Below, piece after piece: positions 54,303-62,855 of a stretch of DNA of 64,000 nt. Position 1 is the first letter of the stretch. Each line of letters starts with the position of its first letter. Source of the DNA: Syntrophales bacterium (GTDB taxonomy: Bacteria; Desulfobacterota; Syntrophia; Syntrophales; UBA5619); assembly GCA_023229765.1 (NCBI GenBank), contig JALNYO010000001.1, positions 323,807-387,806 of the forward strand, in the 5' to 3' direction. The notes beneath the pieces were generated by a model that saw only the letters and a list, made by a program, of their open reading frames with translations, had not been told where the DNA came from and made no database searches. The position numbers and the translations under genes are program-made.

Positions 54303-54959
54303 GTGGCGGACATCTTTCAGAAACAAAGACTAAAAATGGTTGACCTCCAGGTGCGGGGAAGGGGGATATCCGATCAGCGGTTGCTCAGGGCAATGGAGAA
54401 GATTCCGCGCCATCTCTTCATCGCGGAGGGCTTGCGCGACCAGGCGTACAACGACCGTCCCCTTCCCATTGAAGAGCAGCAGACGATCTCGCAGCCCTAT
54501 ATCGTGGCTTTGATGTCCGCAGCGCTGGAACTGACGGGAAGAGAAAGGGTGCTGGAGATCGGAACCGGTTCCGGATATCAAACGGCGATTCTTGCCGAGC
54601 TGGCCGAACGGGTCTTTTCCATCGAGCGCATTGCCGCTTTGGCCGCCGGGGCAAGAAGGACTCTCGATGCCCTCGCTTATTTCAATGTTGCCATCCGCGT
54701 TGGCGACGGAACCTTCGGGTGGCGCGAGGAGTCGCCTTTTGCGGCGATCATGGCGACCGCCGGCGCCCCGCAAGTTCCCAGACTGTTAATCGAACAACTG
54801 GCCATCGGCGGCCGTCTGGTGATTCCTGTGGGTGGGCGCAATTCCCAAACCCTGCTCAGACTGACCAGGCTCTCGGATGATCCTGAAGATCTCAGGCAGG
54901 AAGAACTATGCGGGTGCCGTTTTGTAGATCTGATTGGGGAACACGGATGGAAAAACTGA
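54303..54959 (+). CDS. pcm: protein-L-isoaspartate O-methyltransferase
   Basis: 218 aa from a GTG after AGGATGGGA. It shows PRHLF, the family motif QTISQPYIVALM, the SAM motif VLEIGTGSGYQTAILAEL, and GGRLVIPVG. It repairs isoaspartyl residues in aged proteins. It overlaps the following nlpD-like gene by 13 nt, as in the surE-pcm-nlpD arrangement of proteobacteria; surE is absent here. Confidence 0.94.
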   Translation: MADIFQKQRLKMVDLQVRGRGISDQRLLRAMEKIPRHLFIAEGLRDQAYNDRPLPIEEQQTISQPYIVALMSAALELTGRERVLEIGTGSGYQTAILAELAERVFSIERIAALAAGARRTLDALAYFNVAIRVGDGTFGWREESPFAAIMATAGAPQVPRLLIEQLAIGGRLVIPVGGRNSQTLLRLTRLSDDPEDLRQEELCGCRFVDLIGEHGWKN

Positions 54960-55912
54960 ACAAAGAGTTTTATCGTCCTATTTCTCCAGCGGGAAGATGG
55001 GGCGCCCTTGCCTTTTTTCTGCTTTTATTTATCATCATTTCCTGTTCAGGGTTGCCCTTTAAGGAAGCCGGACCGAGTGGGGTTTATCACCGGGTAAAAA
55101 GCGGGGAGACACTCTCTGCCATTGCCAAAGCTTACCACACCGATCTGCAGAGTCTGGCCGAGATTAACAATATAACCAATCCTTCCCTGATCGAGAAGGA
55201 CAGCGTGATCTTTATCCCCCATGCACAAATGGTTATCGACGAAATAGAAATTATCGCCAGAGCTAAAAAAACAAAGACAAAAAGCACCGTAAAGGAACCC
55301 GTCCTTGAAAAGAGAACCTTCCCCACTGGCCAAGTTGTTCAAGATCCCCGGAAAAAATCGGACGTTGCCCAAAAAAATCGGAAAAATGTTTCAGACGACC
55401 TTCTGAAGGAAGAGACCATATACCCCTCCCAGGAGACCGCCAGGAAAAGCGCCGCGGGAAGTCCTGAAGAAAAAATCACATTGTGGAAACCCGAGAAAGC
55501 GGCGGGTAAAAATGAAAAACAGGAGCAGGTGCGTTTTAATAAAAACATTTTCATTTGGCCGGTTAAAGGAAAGGTTGTCTCTTTTTTTGGCGTACAGCCC
55601 AACCGAATGGTTTTCAACGGGATTCGGATTGCGGCCCCTGAAGGCGCCGTTGTTGTTGCAGCCGGGGATGGCGTTGTCATCCATTCGGACCCTTTAAAAT
55701 ATTATGGCGAGACAATAATCATCCAGCATGCGGATGATTATGCATCTGTTTATGCCAATCTGGGCGTCCGTATCGCCGGTTTAAACGAGCGGGTGAAAAA
55801 GGGCGACAGGATTGGTTTTATCGGCAGCGACTCCAGAACGGGGGAGGCAACTCTCCATTTTGAGATCAGAAATAAAAATAAGGCCAGAAATCCCCTTTTT
55901 TTCCTTCCCTGA
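54947..55912 (+). CDS. NlpD-like LysM/M23 lipoprotein with degenerate peptidase site
   Basis: 321 aa from the ATG at 54947. A signal segment ends in FIIISC (lipoprotein). A LysM domain (YHRVKSGETLSAIAKAYHTD) binds peptidoglycan. A charged linker follows, then a C-terminal M23 fold (GIRIAAPEGAVVVAAGDGVVIHSD to TLHFEIRNK). The first metal motif H-x-G-x-D of active M23 enzymes reads F-N-G-I-R, so the domain is probably inactive and activates amidases, as NlpD and EnvC do. Two 21-bp units begin at the last base of its stop codon. Confidence 0.88.
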   Translation: MEKLNKEFYRPISPAGRWGALAFFLLLFIIISCSGLPFKEAGPSGVYHRVKSGETLSAIAKAYHTDLQSLAEINNITNPSLIEKDSVIFIPHAQMVIDEIEIIARAKKTKTKSTVKEPVLEKRTFPTGQVVQDPRKKSDVAQKNRKNVSDDLLKEETIYPSQETARKSAAGSPEEKITLWKPEKAAGKNEKQEQVRFNKNIFIWPVKGKVVSFFGVQPNRMVFNGIRIAAPEGAVVVAAGDGVVIHSDPLKYYGETIIIQHADDYASVYANLGVRIAGLNERVKKGDRIGFIGSDSRTGEATLHFEIRNKNKARNPLFFLP

Positions 55913-55953
55913 AAACGGAGTTTAGTGTTCATAAAGCGGAGCTTAGTGTTCAT
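55912..55953 (+). repeat. 21-bp unit, two tandem copies after nlpD-like gene
   Basis: Units at 55912-55932 and 55933-55953 (AAAACGGAGTTTAGTG... and AAAGCGGAGCTTAGTG...). The first shares its first base with the stop codon TGA. Confidence 0.9.
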
Positions 55954-56045
55954 AAAACGAAAAAGCCTTGTCGGACATATAAAAAACTGGTTTCCGGCAA
56001 GTGGAGTTCATAACCCGCAAGCTTCTCGAAACATCGCGAATCGCA

Positions 56046-56074
56046 TTGACTATTCTTGAAAAATCTGATATCAT
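56046..56074 (+). promoter_or_regulatory. sigma-70-type promoter for carD-like gene
   Basis: TTGACT at 56046-56051, 17 nt, TATCAT at 56069-56074, 34 nt upstream of the start codon. Confidence 0.7.
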
Positions 56075-56107
56075 CGCTATCCAAAACTAAACACTATAGG
56101 TGTAAAA

Positions 56108-56593
56108 ATGTTCAATGTTGGCGATTTAGCGGTATATCCAGCGCAGGGAGTGGGAATCATCGAGGCAATTGAAAACAGGGAAGTTGGAGGCGCCAGGCAG
56201 AAGTTCTACATAATGAAAATTATGAGCAATGGGATGAAAATCATGATCCCCCTGGATGGCGCCCAGACTGCCGGTTTGCGCAAGGTGATCAAGGAAAAGG
56301 AGATCCCCAAGATATACGAGATTCTGAAAAACAGGGATTTTACGATTGACAAGCAGACGTGGAACAAAAGATACAGGGAATATCTGGAAAAGATAAAAAC
56401 GGGCTCGGTATTTGAGATAGCCAGGGTTCTGCGGGATCTTTGCGTTCTTAAAATCGACAAGAACCTCTCTTTTGGCGAGCGGAAGATGATGGATACGGCC
56501 AAGGGGCTCCTCGTCAAGGAGATTTCCGTTGCGACCAATGCCGAGGAGGCGAAGATCGAAGAGGATATCAATACGATCTTTACCGTGCAGTGA
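56108..56593 (+). CDS. CarD/CdnL-family transcription regulator
   Basis: 161 aa. The N-terminal Tudor-like RNA polymerase-interacting domain (MFNVGDLAVYPAQGVGIIEAIENREVGG, then FYIMKI) is followed by the helical DNA-binding domain (WNKRYREYLEKIKTGSVFEIARVLRDL and KMMDTAKGLLVKEIS). Family members bind the polymerase beta subunit and stabilise open complexes at rRNA and growth promoters. It has its own promoter and opens the block leading to ispDF. Confidence 0.93.
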   Translation: MFNVGDLAVYPAQGVGIIEAIENREVGGARQKFYIMKIMSNGMKIMIPLDGAQTAGLRKVIKEKEIPKIYEILKNRDFTIDKQTWNKRYREYLEKIKTGSVFEIARVLRDLCVLKIDKNLSFGERKMMDTAKGLLVKEISVATNAEEAKIEEDINTIFTVQ

Positions 56594-56688
56594 AGTTTTA
56601 TCTCGCCTGTTAGGGGGAAGGAGTTTTTGCAGATGAAGGGGGGTGAATAGAACTGATTGTAAAGGCGATACTGATTATTTTATGTTCC

Positions 56689-57654
56689 TTGAGCGGTTAT
56701 TTCATCGCCTATCACAGCTATTACGACTGGTGGAAATGGATCGTCGGCGTTGTTGTCGGGGCGCTGGCGGCAGTGCTGGTAATCCAGATCGAGAAGATTG
56801 CCCGCCGGGTTTCATTGCGGGTTATCCTCGGCGGCGTTGTCGGGATGCTGATTGGTCTTTTAATTGCTTTTTTACTTGCCTATGGTTTGAATTTCGTCAG
56901 CAATATTATGGAGAACCGCCAGGTTGTCCCCTGGATTTATACGCTTCTTACCGCGGCATTGGGTTATATGGGGCTGGTTCTCGGCTCGCAGAAGGTCGAG
57001 GAAGTCAGCATGTTCGGCTGGGGGCCCGCTCGGGAAATCAGTGATTATCGGATACTGGATACCAGCGTTATCATCGATGGACGGATTGCCGATATTGCGG
57101 ATACCGGTTTTCTGGAAGGCAATCTGATTGTTCCCCGCTTTGTGCTCGATGAACTCCAGTATGTTGCCGATTCCGCCGATTCCCTCAAAAGGGCGCGCGG
57201 CCGGCGAGGGCTCGATATCCTCAACCGGATGCAGCGCAGCAATGGGATTTTTATTGATGTCGTAGATCATGATTTTCCGAAGATCAAAGGCGTTGATTCG
57301 AAACTTGTTGCCCTGGCGAAAAAGACGAATGGCCGGATTATTACCAATGATTTTAACCTCAACAAGGTCGCCGAGCTGCAGGGGATCAGGATTCTCAATG
57401 TAAACGAACTGGCCAATGCCCTGAAGCCGGTTGTTCTGCCGGGAGAACTGATGACGGTGAAAATAATCAAGGACGGCAAGGAACCGGGGCAGGGGGTTGC
57501 GTACTTGGAAGACGGCACCATGATCATTGTTGATAACGCGCAGCGCTACCAGGGAGAGAATGTCGAGGCCCTGGTAACCAGTGTTTTGCAGACAACCGCC
57601 GGACGGATGATTTTTTCCGAAATGAAGACGGCGGCAAACGATAAAAAATCTTGA
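56689..57654 (+). CDS. membrane PIN-TRAM domain protein (YacL-like)
   Basis: 321 aa as given from a TTG, but the first membrane helix (ILIILCSLSGYFIAY) is cut by that start. The frame is open back to 56647, and a CTG at 56653 or ATT at 56656, 9-12 nt after GGGG, would restore it, so a non-standard start is likely. Four hydrophobic segments precede a PIN nuclease domain with the acidic residues in ILDTSVIIDGRI, FVLDELQ, GVDSKLVALA and IITNDFNLN, then a TRAM domain. It lies between carD and ispD, a conserved neighbourhood in many bacteria. Probably a membrane-bound RNase. Confidence 0.88.
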   Translation: MSGYFIAYHSYYDWWKWIVGVVVGALAAVLVIQIEKIARRVSLRVILGGVVGMLIGLLIAFLLAYGLNFVSNIMENRQVVPWIYTLLTAALGYMGLVLGSQKVEEVSMFGWGPAREISDYRILDTSVIIDGRIADIADTGFLEGNLIVPRFVLDELQYVADSADSLKRARGRRGLDILNRMQRSNGIFIDVVDHDFPKIKGVDSKLVALAKKTNGRIITNDFNLNKVAELQGIRILNVNELANALKPVVLPGELMTVKIIKDGKEPGQGVAYLEDGTMIIVDNAQRYQGENVEALVTSVLQTTAGRMIFSEMKTAANDKKS

Positions 57655-57730
57655 AATATATTAAAAAACACTATTGCCATTCGGAACGGAACCGGAGTCA
57701 TTTCGGGTCAGGGGATTGGGGTGGATGGCG

Positions 57731-57772
57731 AAAACGAAGTTTAATGTTCACAAATCGAAGATCAATGTTCAT
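57731..57772 (+). repeat. 21-bp unit, two tandem copies upstream of ispD
   Basis: Units at 57731 and 57752 in a 163-nt gap. They continue the ispD frame (KTKFNVH and KSKINVH) upstream of its likely start. Confidence 0.9.
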
Positions 57773-57817
57773 AAAGCGCGTATTTGCCATTCGCCGTTCG
57801 TTTCCCAGGTCTGCGGC

Positions 57818-58555
57818 ATGAAAACGAAGTTTAATGTTCATAAAACAGTGGCGATAATACCCGCCGGGGGAACGGGAAGGAGAATGGGCGGCAGCATCTC
57901 CAAACAGTACCTGCTCCTTTCCGGGAAACCGGTTCTTGTTCGCGCCTTACAGCCATTTCAGGATTCACCATTAATAGATGAAATAATGCTCGCCGTTCCG
58001 GAGGAAGATGTTGTGCAGGTGCGGGAAAACATTGTTGAAAGATACTTCCTGTCGAAGCTTAACCGCGTTGTTGCCGGGGGAAAAGAACGACAGGATTCCA
58101 TCAGAAATGCGCTTGCCTGTATTGCCGATGAAACGGAGATCATTGTCATTCACGATGGAGTCCGTCCGCTTGTTACGACTGAGCTGATTGAGATGGCAAT
58201 CGAACGTGCGGGAAAGTTGGGCGCTGTTGCGACGGGCATTGGCATCCGGGATACGGTGAAACGGGTCGATAAAACAGGAAAAATCGAAGAGACAGTGCTT
58301 AGGGACGGTTTGTGGCTGACGCAAACTCCCCAGGCCTTTAAGCGGGACATTCTTCTCGCCGCTTACCGCGTGGCGGAGGAAACGGGATTTTACGGTACCG
58401 ACGACGCCTCGCTCGTCGAGAAGGCCGGAATACCCGTCTGGATGATTCCCGGCGACAGGGAAAATCTCAAGGTGACGACGCAAGAGGACATGATGATCTG
58501 CGCAAGGATCCTGCAGTACCGAGAAAAAGACTTGAGTGATATCAGGCGGATCTGA
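57818..58555 (+). CDS. ispD: 2-C-methyl-D-erythritol 4-phosphate cytidylyltransferase
   Basis: 245 aa from the ATG at 57818. It shows IIPAGGTGRRMGGSISKQYL, VAGGKERQDSIRNAL, HDGVRPLV and TQTPQAFKRDIL. It makes CDP-methylerythritol in the non-mevalonate isoprenoid pathway. Codons 2-8 (KTKFNVH) are one exact 21-bp repeat unit; without it the start would read MKTVAIIPAGG, the usual form. The frame is open upstream to 57674 through two more units, but that extension has no family similarity. It overlaps ispF by one base. Confidence 0.95.
   Translation: MKTKFNVHKTVAIIPAGGTGRRMGGSISKQYLLLSGKPVLVRALQPFQDSPLIDEIMLAVPEEDVVQVRENIVERYFLSKLNRVVAGGKERQDSIRNALACIADETEIIVIHDGVRPLVTTELIEMAIERAGKLGAVATGIGIRDTVKRVDKTGKIEETVLRDGLWLTQTPQAFKRDILLAAYRVAEETGFYGTDDASLVEKAGIPVWMIPGDRENLKVTTQEDMMICARILQYREKDLSDIRRI
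57821..57841 (+). repeat. 21-bp unit inserted after the ispD start codon
   Basis: AAAACGAAGTTTAATG... immediately follows ATG and is followed by AAAACAGTG, so a 5-base AAAAC appears at both ends of the insertion. Confidence 0.9.
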
Positions 58556-59028
58556 TGAAAACCGGTTTCGGATATGACAGCCACCGCCTTACGGCTGGAC
58601 GCAGACTTATCCTGGGGGGGGTGGAGATTCCCCATGAAAAGGGGCTTGCCGGCCATTCGGATGCCGATGTTCTTGTTCACGCCGTTTGCGATGCGCTAAT
58701 TGGCGCCCTGGCCATTGGCGACATCGGCAGGCTTTTCCCCGATGATGACCGCGCCTTCAAGGATATTTCCAGTCTGATTTTGTTGAAGCGGGTCGGGACG
58801 CTGGTTTCTGAACATGGTTATCAGGTGCGCAATATCGATGCGACGATCGTTCTGGAGAAGCCAAAATTGGCCGGCTATCTGCCCGTGATGGCGCAAAATA
58901 TTGCCGACGTTCTGGCGATCTCCGGGTCTGCTGTAAGCGTCAAGGCCAAAACAAATGAAGGAATGGGCATGATCGGCGCAGGAGAAGGGGCCGCGGCATT
59001 TGCCGTTATCTTGATCGAAGAAGCCTGA
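58555..59028 (+). CDS. ispF: 2-C-methyl-D-erythritol 2,4-cyclodiphosphate synthase
   Basis: 157 aa. Metal ligands are in GYDSHRL and GHSDADVLVHA. It also shows IGRLFPD and the ending KTNEGMGMIGAGEGAAAFAV. It acts two steps after IspD in the same pathway; ispE is not adjacent. Its ATG overlaps the ispD stop (TGATG), so the pair is translationally coupled. Confidence 0.97.
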   Translation: MKTGFGYDSHRLTAGRRLILGGVEIPHEKGLAGHSDADVLVHAVCDALIGALAIGDIGRLFPDDDRAFKDISSLILLKRVGTLVSEHGYQVRNIDATIVLEKPKLAGYLPVMAQNIADVLAISGSAVSVKAKTNEGMGMIGAGEGAAAFAVILIEEA

Positions 59029-59116
59029 CGGCAGCCGGAAACTGAAAAAGGGTTTTCCCCGATATTTCAGCAGGGCAGGGGACGATTATAACGCAGGAAC
59101 TGACTAAGGAGGCATC

Positions 59117-60304
59117 ATGAAATTCATAGACGAATTAGACATTCATGAAAAAAAGGTGTTGTTCCGCTTCGATTTTAACGTTCCCTTGGACAGTTCTCAA
59201 AACATTACCGACGATATCCGCATCCGGTCGGCCCTCCCCTCGATAAATTACGCCCTCGATGAAAAGGCCAGGGTGATTATCGTTTCGCATCTTGGCCGTC
59301 CCAAGGGAAAGGTTGTGCCGGAGATGAGTCTGGCCCCGGTGGCGAAACGCCTCTCGCGGCTTCTGGGTAAGGATGTCCAGTTTGCCCCGGATTGCATTGG
59401 TGAGGATGTCCGCCGGAGGGTGGATGCCTTGCAAGCCGGCGACGTGCTGCTTTTGGAAAACCTGAGATTTCATAAAGAGGAAGAGAAAAACGACGAGGCA
59501 TTCGCCGCCGAACTGGGCGGTCTTGCTGATATTTATATTGACGACGCTTTCGGCAACGCCCATCGTGCGCATGCCTCCAACGTCGGCATTACCCGGTTTG
59601 TGAAGGTGCGCGGCGCAGGGTTTCTGATCAAAAAGGAGCTCGAATATCTTGGCGGGGCGCTGGAAAAGCCGGCCCGGCCGTTTGTTGCGATTGTCGGCGG
59701 CTCCAAGATCTCCGGAAAGCTGGAGGCCGTTGCCAACCTGATTCGGAAGGTTGATAAGATCATCCTGGGCGGGGGCATGGCCTTTACGTTTTTGAAGGCC
59801 CTTGGCTACGGCATCGGTAAATCCGTTGTGGAGGATGAGCTGATCGGCAGGGCTGCCGAGGTGATGAAGGCGGTAAAGGAACTGGGTGTAAAGCTCTATC
59901 TGCCGGTTGACTGCGTGATCGCCGAAAGCAGGGAAGCGGGCGCCCAGATCAAAGTAGTGCCTGTTCAGGAGATTACTCCGGGCTGGATGGGGCTGGATAT
60001 TGGCCCTGCAACGGTAACCCTCTTTGCCGAGGCGTTGGAAAATGCCAAGACGATACTCTGGAACGGGCCGATGGGCGTCTTTGAGATACCGGCCTTCAGC
60101 CACGGCACAACAGCGATGGCAAGAACTCTCGCGAACTCTGCGGCGGTAACGATTGTGGGCGGCGGCGATACGGACGTGGCCATCCAGCAGGCTGGTGAAA
60201 GCGACAAGATTACCTATATTTCAACCGGCGGCGGCGCCTCGCTGGAACTTCTTGAGGGCAAGGTATTGCCGGGGGTGGCCGCTTTGGAGCAGGACGGCCA
60301 ATAG
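59117..60304 (+). CDS. pgk: phosphoglycerate kinase
   Basis: 395 aa, full length, behind AAGGAGG. It shows RFDFNVPLD, the substrate site SHLGRPKG, LLENLRFHKEEEKND, DDAFGNAHRAHAS, FVAIVGGSKISGKL and the ATP site GGGDTDVAIQQAG. It makes ATP in glycolysis or runs in reverse in gluconeogenesis. No gap or tpi is next to it. Confidence 0.98.
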   Translation: MKFIDELDIHEKKVLFRFDFNVPLDSSQNITDDIRIRSALPSINYALDEKARVIIVSHLGRPKGKVVPEMSLAPVAKRLSRLLGKDVQFAPDCIGEDVRRRVDALQAGDVLLLENLRFHKEEEKNDEAFAAELGGLADIYIDDAFGNAHRAHASNVGITRFVKVRGAGFLIKKELEYLGGALEKPARPFVAIVGGSKISGKLEAVANLIRKVDKIILGGGMAFTFLKALGYGIGKSVVEDELIGRAAEVMKAVKELGVKLYLPVDCVIAESREAGAQIKVVPVQEITPGWMGLDIGPATVTLFAEALENAKTILWNGPMGVFEIPAFSHGTTAMARTLANSAAVTIVGGGDTDVAIQQAGESDKITYISTGGGASLELLEGKVLPGVAALEQDGQ

Positions 60305-60337
60305 GCGTAACGAACAAGACGAGAGAGTTCGATATAT

Positions 60338-61099
60338 TTGGATTCGCAGGTTAAAGACGGCAGGAGAAACATCCGGCTGACAGTCGAATATGATGGCACT
60401 GATTATTGCGGCTGGCAGTGGCAGAAAAACGGGCTTTCCCTTCAGCAGGTTATCGAGGAGGCAATCGGCCGGATAACCGGGGAAAAAATCAGGATCAACG
60501 GCTCGGGGAGGACGGACAGCGGGGTACATGCCTTGGGCCAGGTTGCCAATTTTCATACAAATTCAATACTTCCGGAAAGGAGCCTCCTGCTGGGGATCAA
60601 CAGTCTGCTGCCGCCGGATATCGCCGTCCGCGAGCTGGAGGAGGCCGACCCGGAGTTTCACGCCCGGTTTTCCGTAAAGAGCAAGGTTTATCTGTATTAT
60701 ATCTGCAACCGTCCGGTCCGTCCGGTCCGGGAAAGGCGTTACTCCTGGTTTATCTGGGAGCCTCTTCGTGTCGAGAAGATGCGGGAGGCTCTAACTGTTT
60801 TTCAGGGAAGGCATGATTTTACCTCGTTTTGTTCAACCCATACCGACAGCGCCGATCACGTGCGCACGATTCTTGGCGCGACTCTGGAAAAAGACGCCGG
60901 GGAGATGATAACGATCTCGATTGAGGCGGATGGGTTTTTGCGCTACATGGTGCGGACGCTCGTTGGCACGCTTGCTTATGCGGGGCTGGGAAAATGCACG
61001 CAAGCGGAGGTGTCCGCGATTCTTGAGGCAAAAGACAGGCGCAAGGCCAAACTGACCGCGCCGCCGCAGGGATTGTTTCTCAAACAGGTGAATTATTGA
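60338..61099 (+). CDS. truA: tRNA pseudouridine(38-40) synthase
   Basis: 253 aa from a TTG with only a weak ribosome site. It shows VEYDGTDYCGWQWQ, the catalytic aspartate in GSGRTDSGVHALGQVANF, YLYYICNRP and FLRYMVRTLVGT. It modifies U38-40 of the tRNA anticodon arm. The next gene's ATG overlaps its stop (TGATG). Confidence 0.95.
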   Translation: MDSQVKDGRRNIRLTVEYDGTDYCGWQWQKNGLSLQQVIEEAIGRITGEKIRINGSGRTDSGVHALGQVANFHTNSILPERSLLLGINSLLPPDIAVRELEEADPEFHARFSVKSKVYLYYICNRPVRPVRERRYSWFIWEPLRVEKMREALTVFQGRHDFTSFCSTHTDSADHVRTILGATLEKDAGEMITISIEADGFLRYMVRTLVGTLAYAGLGKCTQAEVSAILEAKDRRKAKLTAPPQGLFLKQVNY

Positions 61100-61965
61100 T
61101 GAAGATACTGATTTTGGGCGCGAAGGGGATGCTGGGATGCGATCTGCTCAGGCAGCTTGCAGGGTCGCACCAGGCAACCGGGTTGGATTCAGCCGAGTGC
61201 GATATTGCTTCGCTTGAAGATTGCCGGCGCGCCGTTGCGGAATATGCCCCGGATGTTGTCGTCGACGCCGCCGCCTATACGGATGTTGACGGCTGCGAAA
61301 CAAAGCGGGAGGCATGCTTTGCCGTTAATGCCGAAGGTGTGAAAAACATCGCTCTGGCCTGCCGGGGCACGGGGGCGCTGGTCGTTCATTTCAGCACCGA
61401 CTACGTGTTTGACGGCAGCGCCGATGCGCCCTATCTTGAAGATGATACCCCGGCCCCGATCAATGTTTACGGTTCTTCCAAACTGCAGGGAGAGCGGTAT
61501 CTTGAGGAATTTGCCGACCGCTGGCTGCTTATTCGCACGTCCTGGCTTTACGGTCCTTGCGGCCGGAACTTTGTCAAGGCCATTCTGGCGAAGGCTGAAA
61601 CCGTGAGTATCCTGGAGGTGGTAAACGATCAGATCGGCTCTCCCACCTTTACCCGCGATTTTGCCTCTGCTGCGGGTGTTTTGATAGAGGGTATGAAGAC
61701 GGGCGTCTATCACCTGACCAACCGCGGCCAGTGCAGTTGGTACGAATTTGCGTGCAAAATATTGAAATGCGTTGGGAAAACCGACGTCGTTGTCCGGCCG
61801 ATCAGCTCCGATATGCTGAAGAGGGCGGCCTCCCGCCCCTCCTGGAGCGTACTTTCAACGGACAAGTTTACAAAAGATACCGGCCTGGAGATGAGACATT
61901 GGGAGGTTGCGCTCAGGGATTATCTGACGCAGACCGGCGCGCTTAAAGCTGGTATGACTGATTGA
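61099..61965 (+). CDS. rfbD: dTDP-4-dehydrorhamnose reductase
   Basis: 288 aa from the ATG at 61099, overlapping the truA stop. It shows ILGAKGMLGCDLL, VVDAAAYTDVDGCE, FSTDYVFDG, the catalytic YGSSK, and WLYG. It makes dTDP-L-rhamnose for cell-surface sugars. The other rml genes are not nearby, so the enzyme may serve a pathway encoded elsewhere, or reduce a related sugar. Confidence 0.93.
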   Translation: MKILILGAKGMLGCDLLRQLAGSHQATGLDSAECDIASLEDCRRAVAEYAPDVVVDAAAYTDVDGCETKREACFAVNAEGVKNIALACRGTGALVVHFSTDYVFDGSADAPYLEDDTPAPINVYGSSKLQGERYLEEFADRWLLIRTSWLYGPCGRNFVKAILAKAETVSILEVVNDQIGSPTFTRDFASAAGVLIEGMKTGVYHLTNRGQCSWYEFACKILKCVGKTDVVVRPISSDMLKRAASRPSWSVLSTDKFTKDTGLEMRHWEVALRDYLTQTGALKAGMTD

Positions 61966-61975
61966 GGGCACGAAA

Positions 61976-62737
61976 ATGGTTTACGCGGTTCCCGATGGCG
62001 GCTTTGTTCGTTCCTGGATAATTGCGACCGAGGATGGTCTGATTGTTGTGGATCCGGGCAGCGTCGGTGTTGCCGAATCGGTAAAGGCTTTCATTCGCGG
62101 GAAGCCGGGCTGGAAAATGGGAGACGTCCGAGGGATTGTTGCCACCCATTTCCACATCGACCACATAGGCGGAATCGGGCGGCTGCTGCGGGCCTGCCCA
62201 GAAGAAACGGTTGTGTTTTTTCACTGGCGCATCCAGGATTACCTGACCGGCGAGCGAGATTTGCCCCGTCTGCAGAACTGGTCATCTGAATTCCTGCCGG
62301 TTGCCCTGAAAAGCCTCCGGCTTTGCCGACACCCGCTCCAGCTTGTCGTGGAAAGCCTTGCCGGCATTCCGCTTTGGGGATTCGGGAACCGTTTTCGCCT
62401 GCCGATTCCGCTCGAAAAAATTTACTGGCTTTGCGGGGAGGAACTGAAGCGCTGCGCGCTTGGGTTCGGAGACTGGGAAGTAATTGAAACGCCCGGCCAT
62501 ACCGCCGATTCCCTTTCCCTGTACAGCGAATCATCCCGAGAGCTTATCTGCGGCGACCTTATCTTGAATATGGACAACGACGGCGGCCATCTCAATGCCT
62601 TTTGTGAAAACGTGGAGGAGACGGAGGAGACATTCATCTCTCTCTCCGCCTCCATCCAGCCCCGGACCATTTACCCCGCGCACGGGGAGGAAATTCATCA
62701 CGGAACCAACGCCCTGCTTCTGGTAAAAACTGGTTAA
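61976..62737 (+). CDS. metallo-beta-lactamase-fold hydrolase
   Basis: 253 aa. The metal motif is THFHIDHIGG (H-x-H-x-D-H), then a later histidine in ETPGHTADSLSLY, LICGDLILNMDNDGGHL, and IYPAHGEE. The set of ligands is complete for a two-metal MBL enzyme. The substrate is unknown; glyoxalase II-like thioesters or phosphodiesters are possible. It begins 10 nt after rfbD. Confidence 0.85.
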   Translation: MVYAVPDGGFVRSWIIATEDGLIVVDPGSVGVAESVKAFIRGKPGWKMGDVRGIVATHFHIDHIGGIGRLLRACPEETVVFFHWRIQDYLTGERDLPRLQNWSSEFLPVALKSLRLCRHPLQLVVESLAGIPLWGFGNRFRLPIPLEKIYWLCGEELKRCALGFGDWEVIETPGHTADSLSLYSESSRELICGDLILNMDNDGGHLNAFCENVEETEETFISLSASIQPRTIYPAHGEEIHHGTNALLLVKTG

Positions 62738-62855
62738 ACAGGGTAGTGCTGATATTTTGCCACCGGTGACCGCCGGGATTTTGCCGTCTGTTCGGCCATG
62801 TTTTGCACGGGGTAAAAATTATGACGCCGGCGGATGCCTTTGACGAGGTGCTAAA

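Noticed and set aside
57674..57817. Longer IspD start at 57674
   Set aside because: The 48 extra residues are repeat units and unrelated sequence; the ATG at 57818 gives the family start with a single unit.
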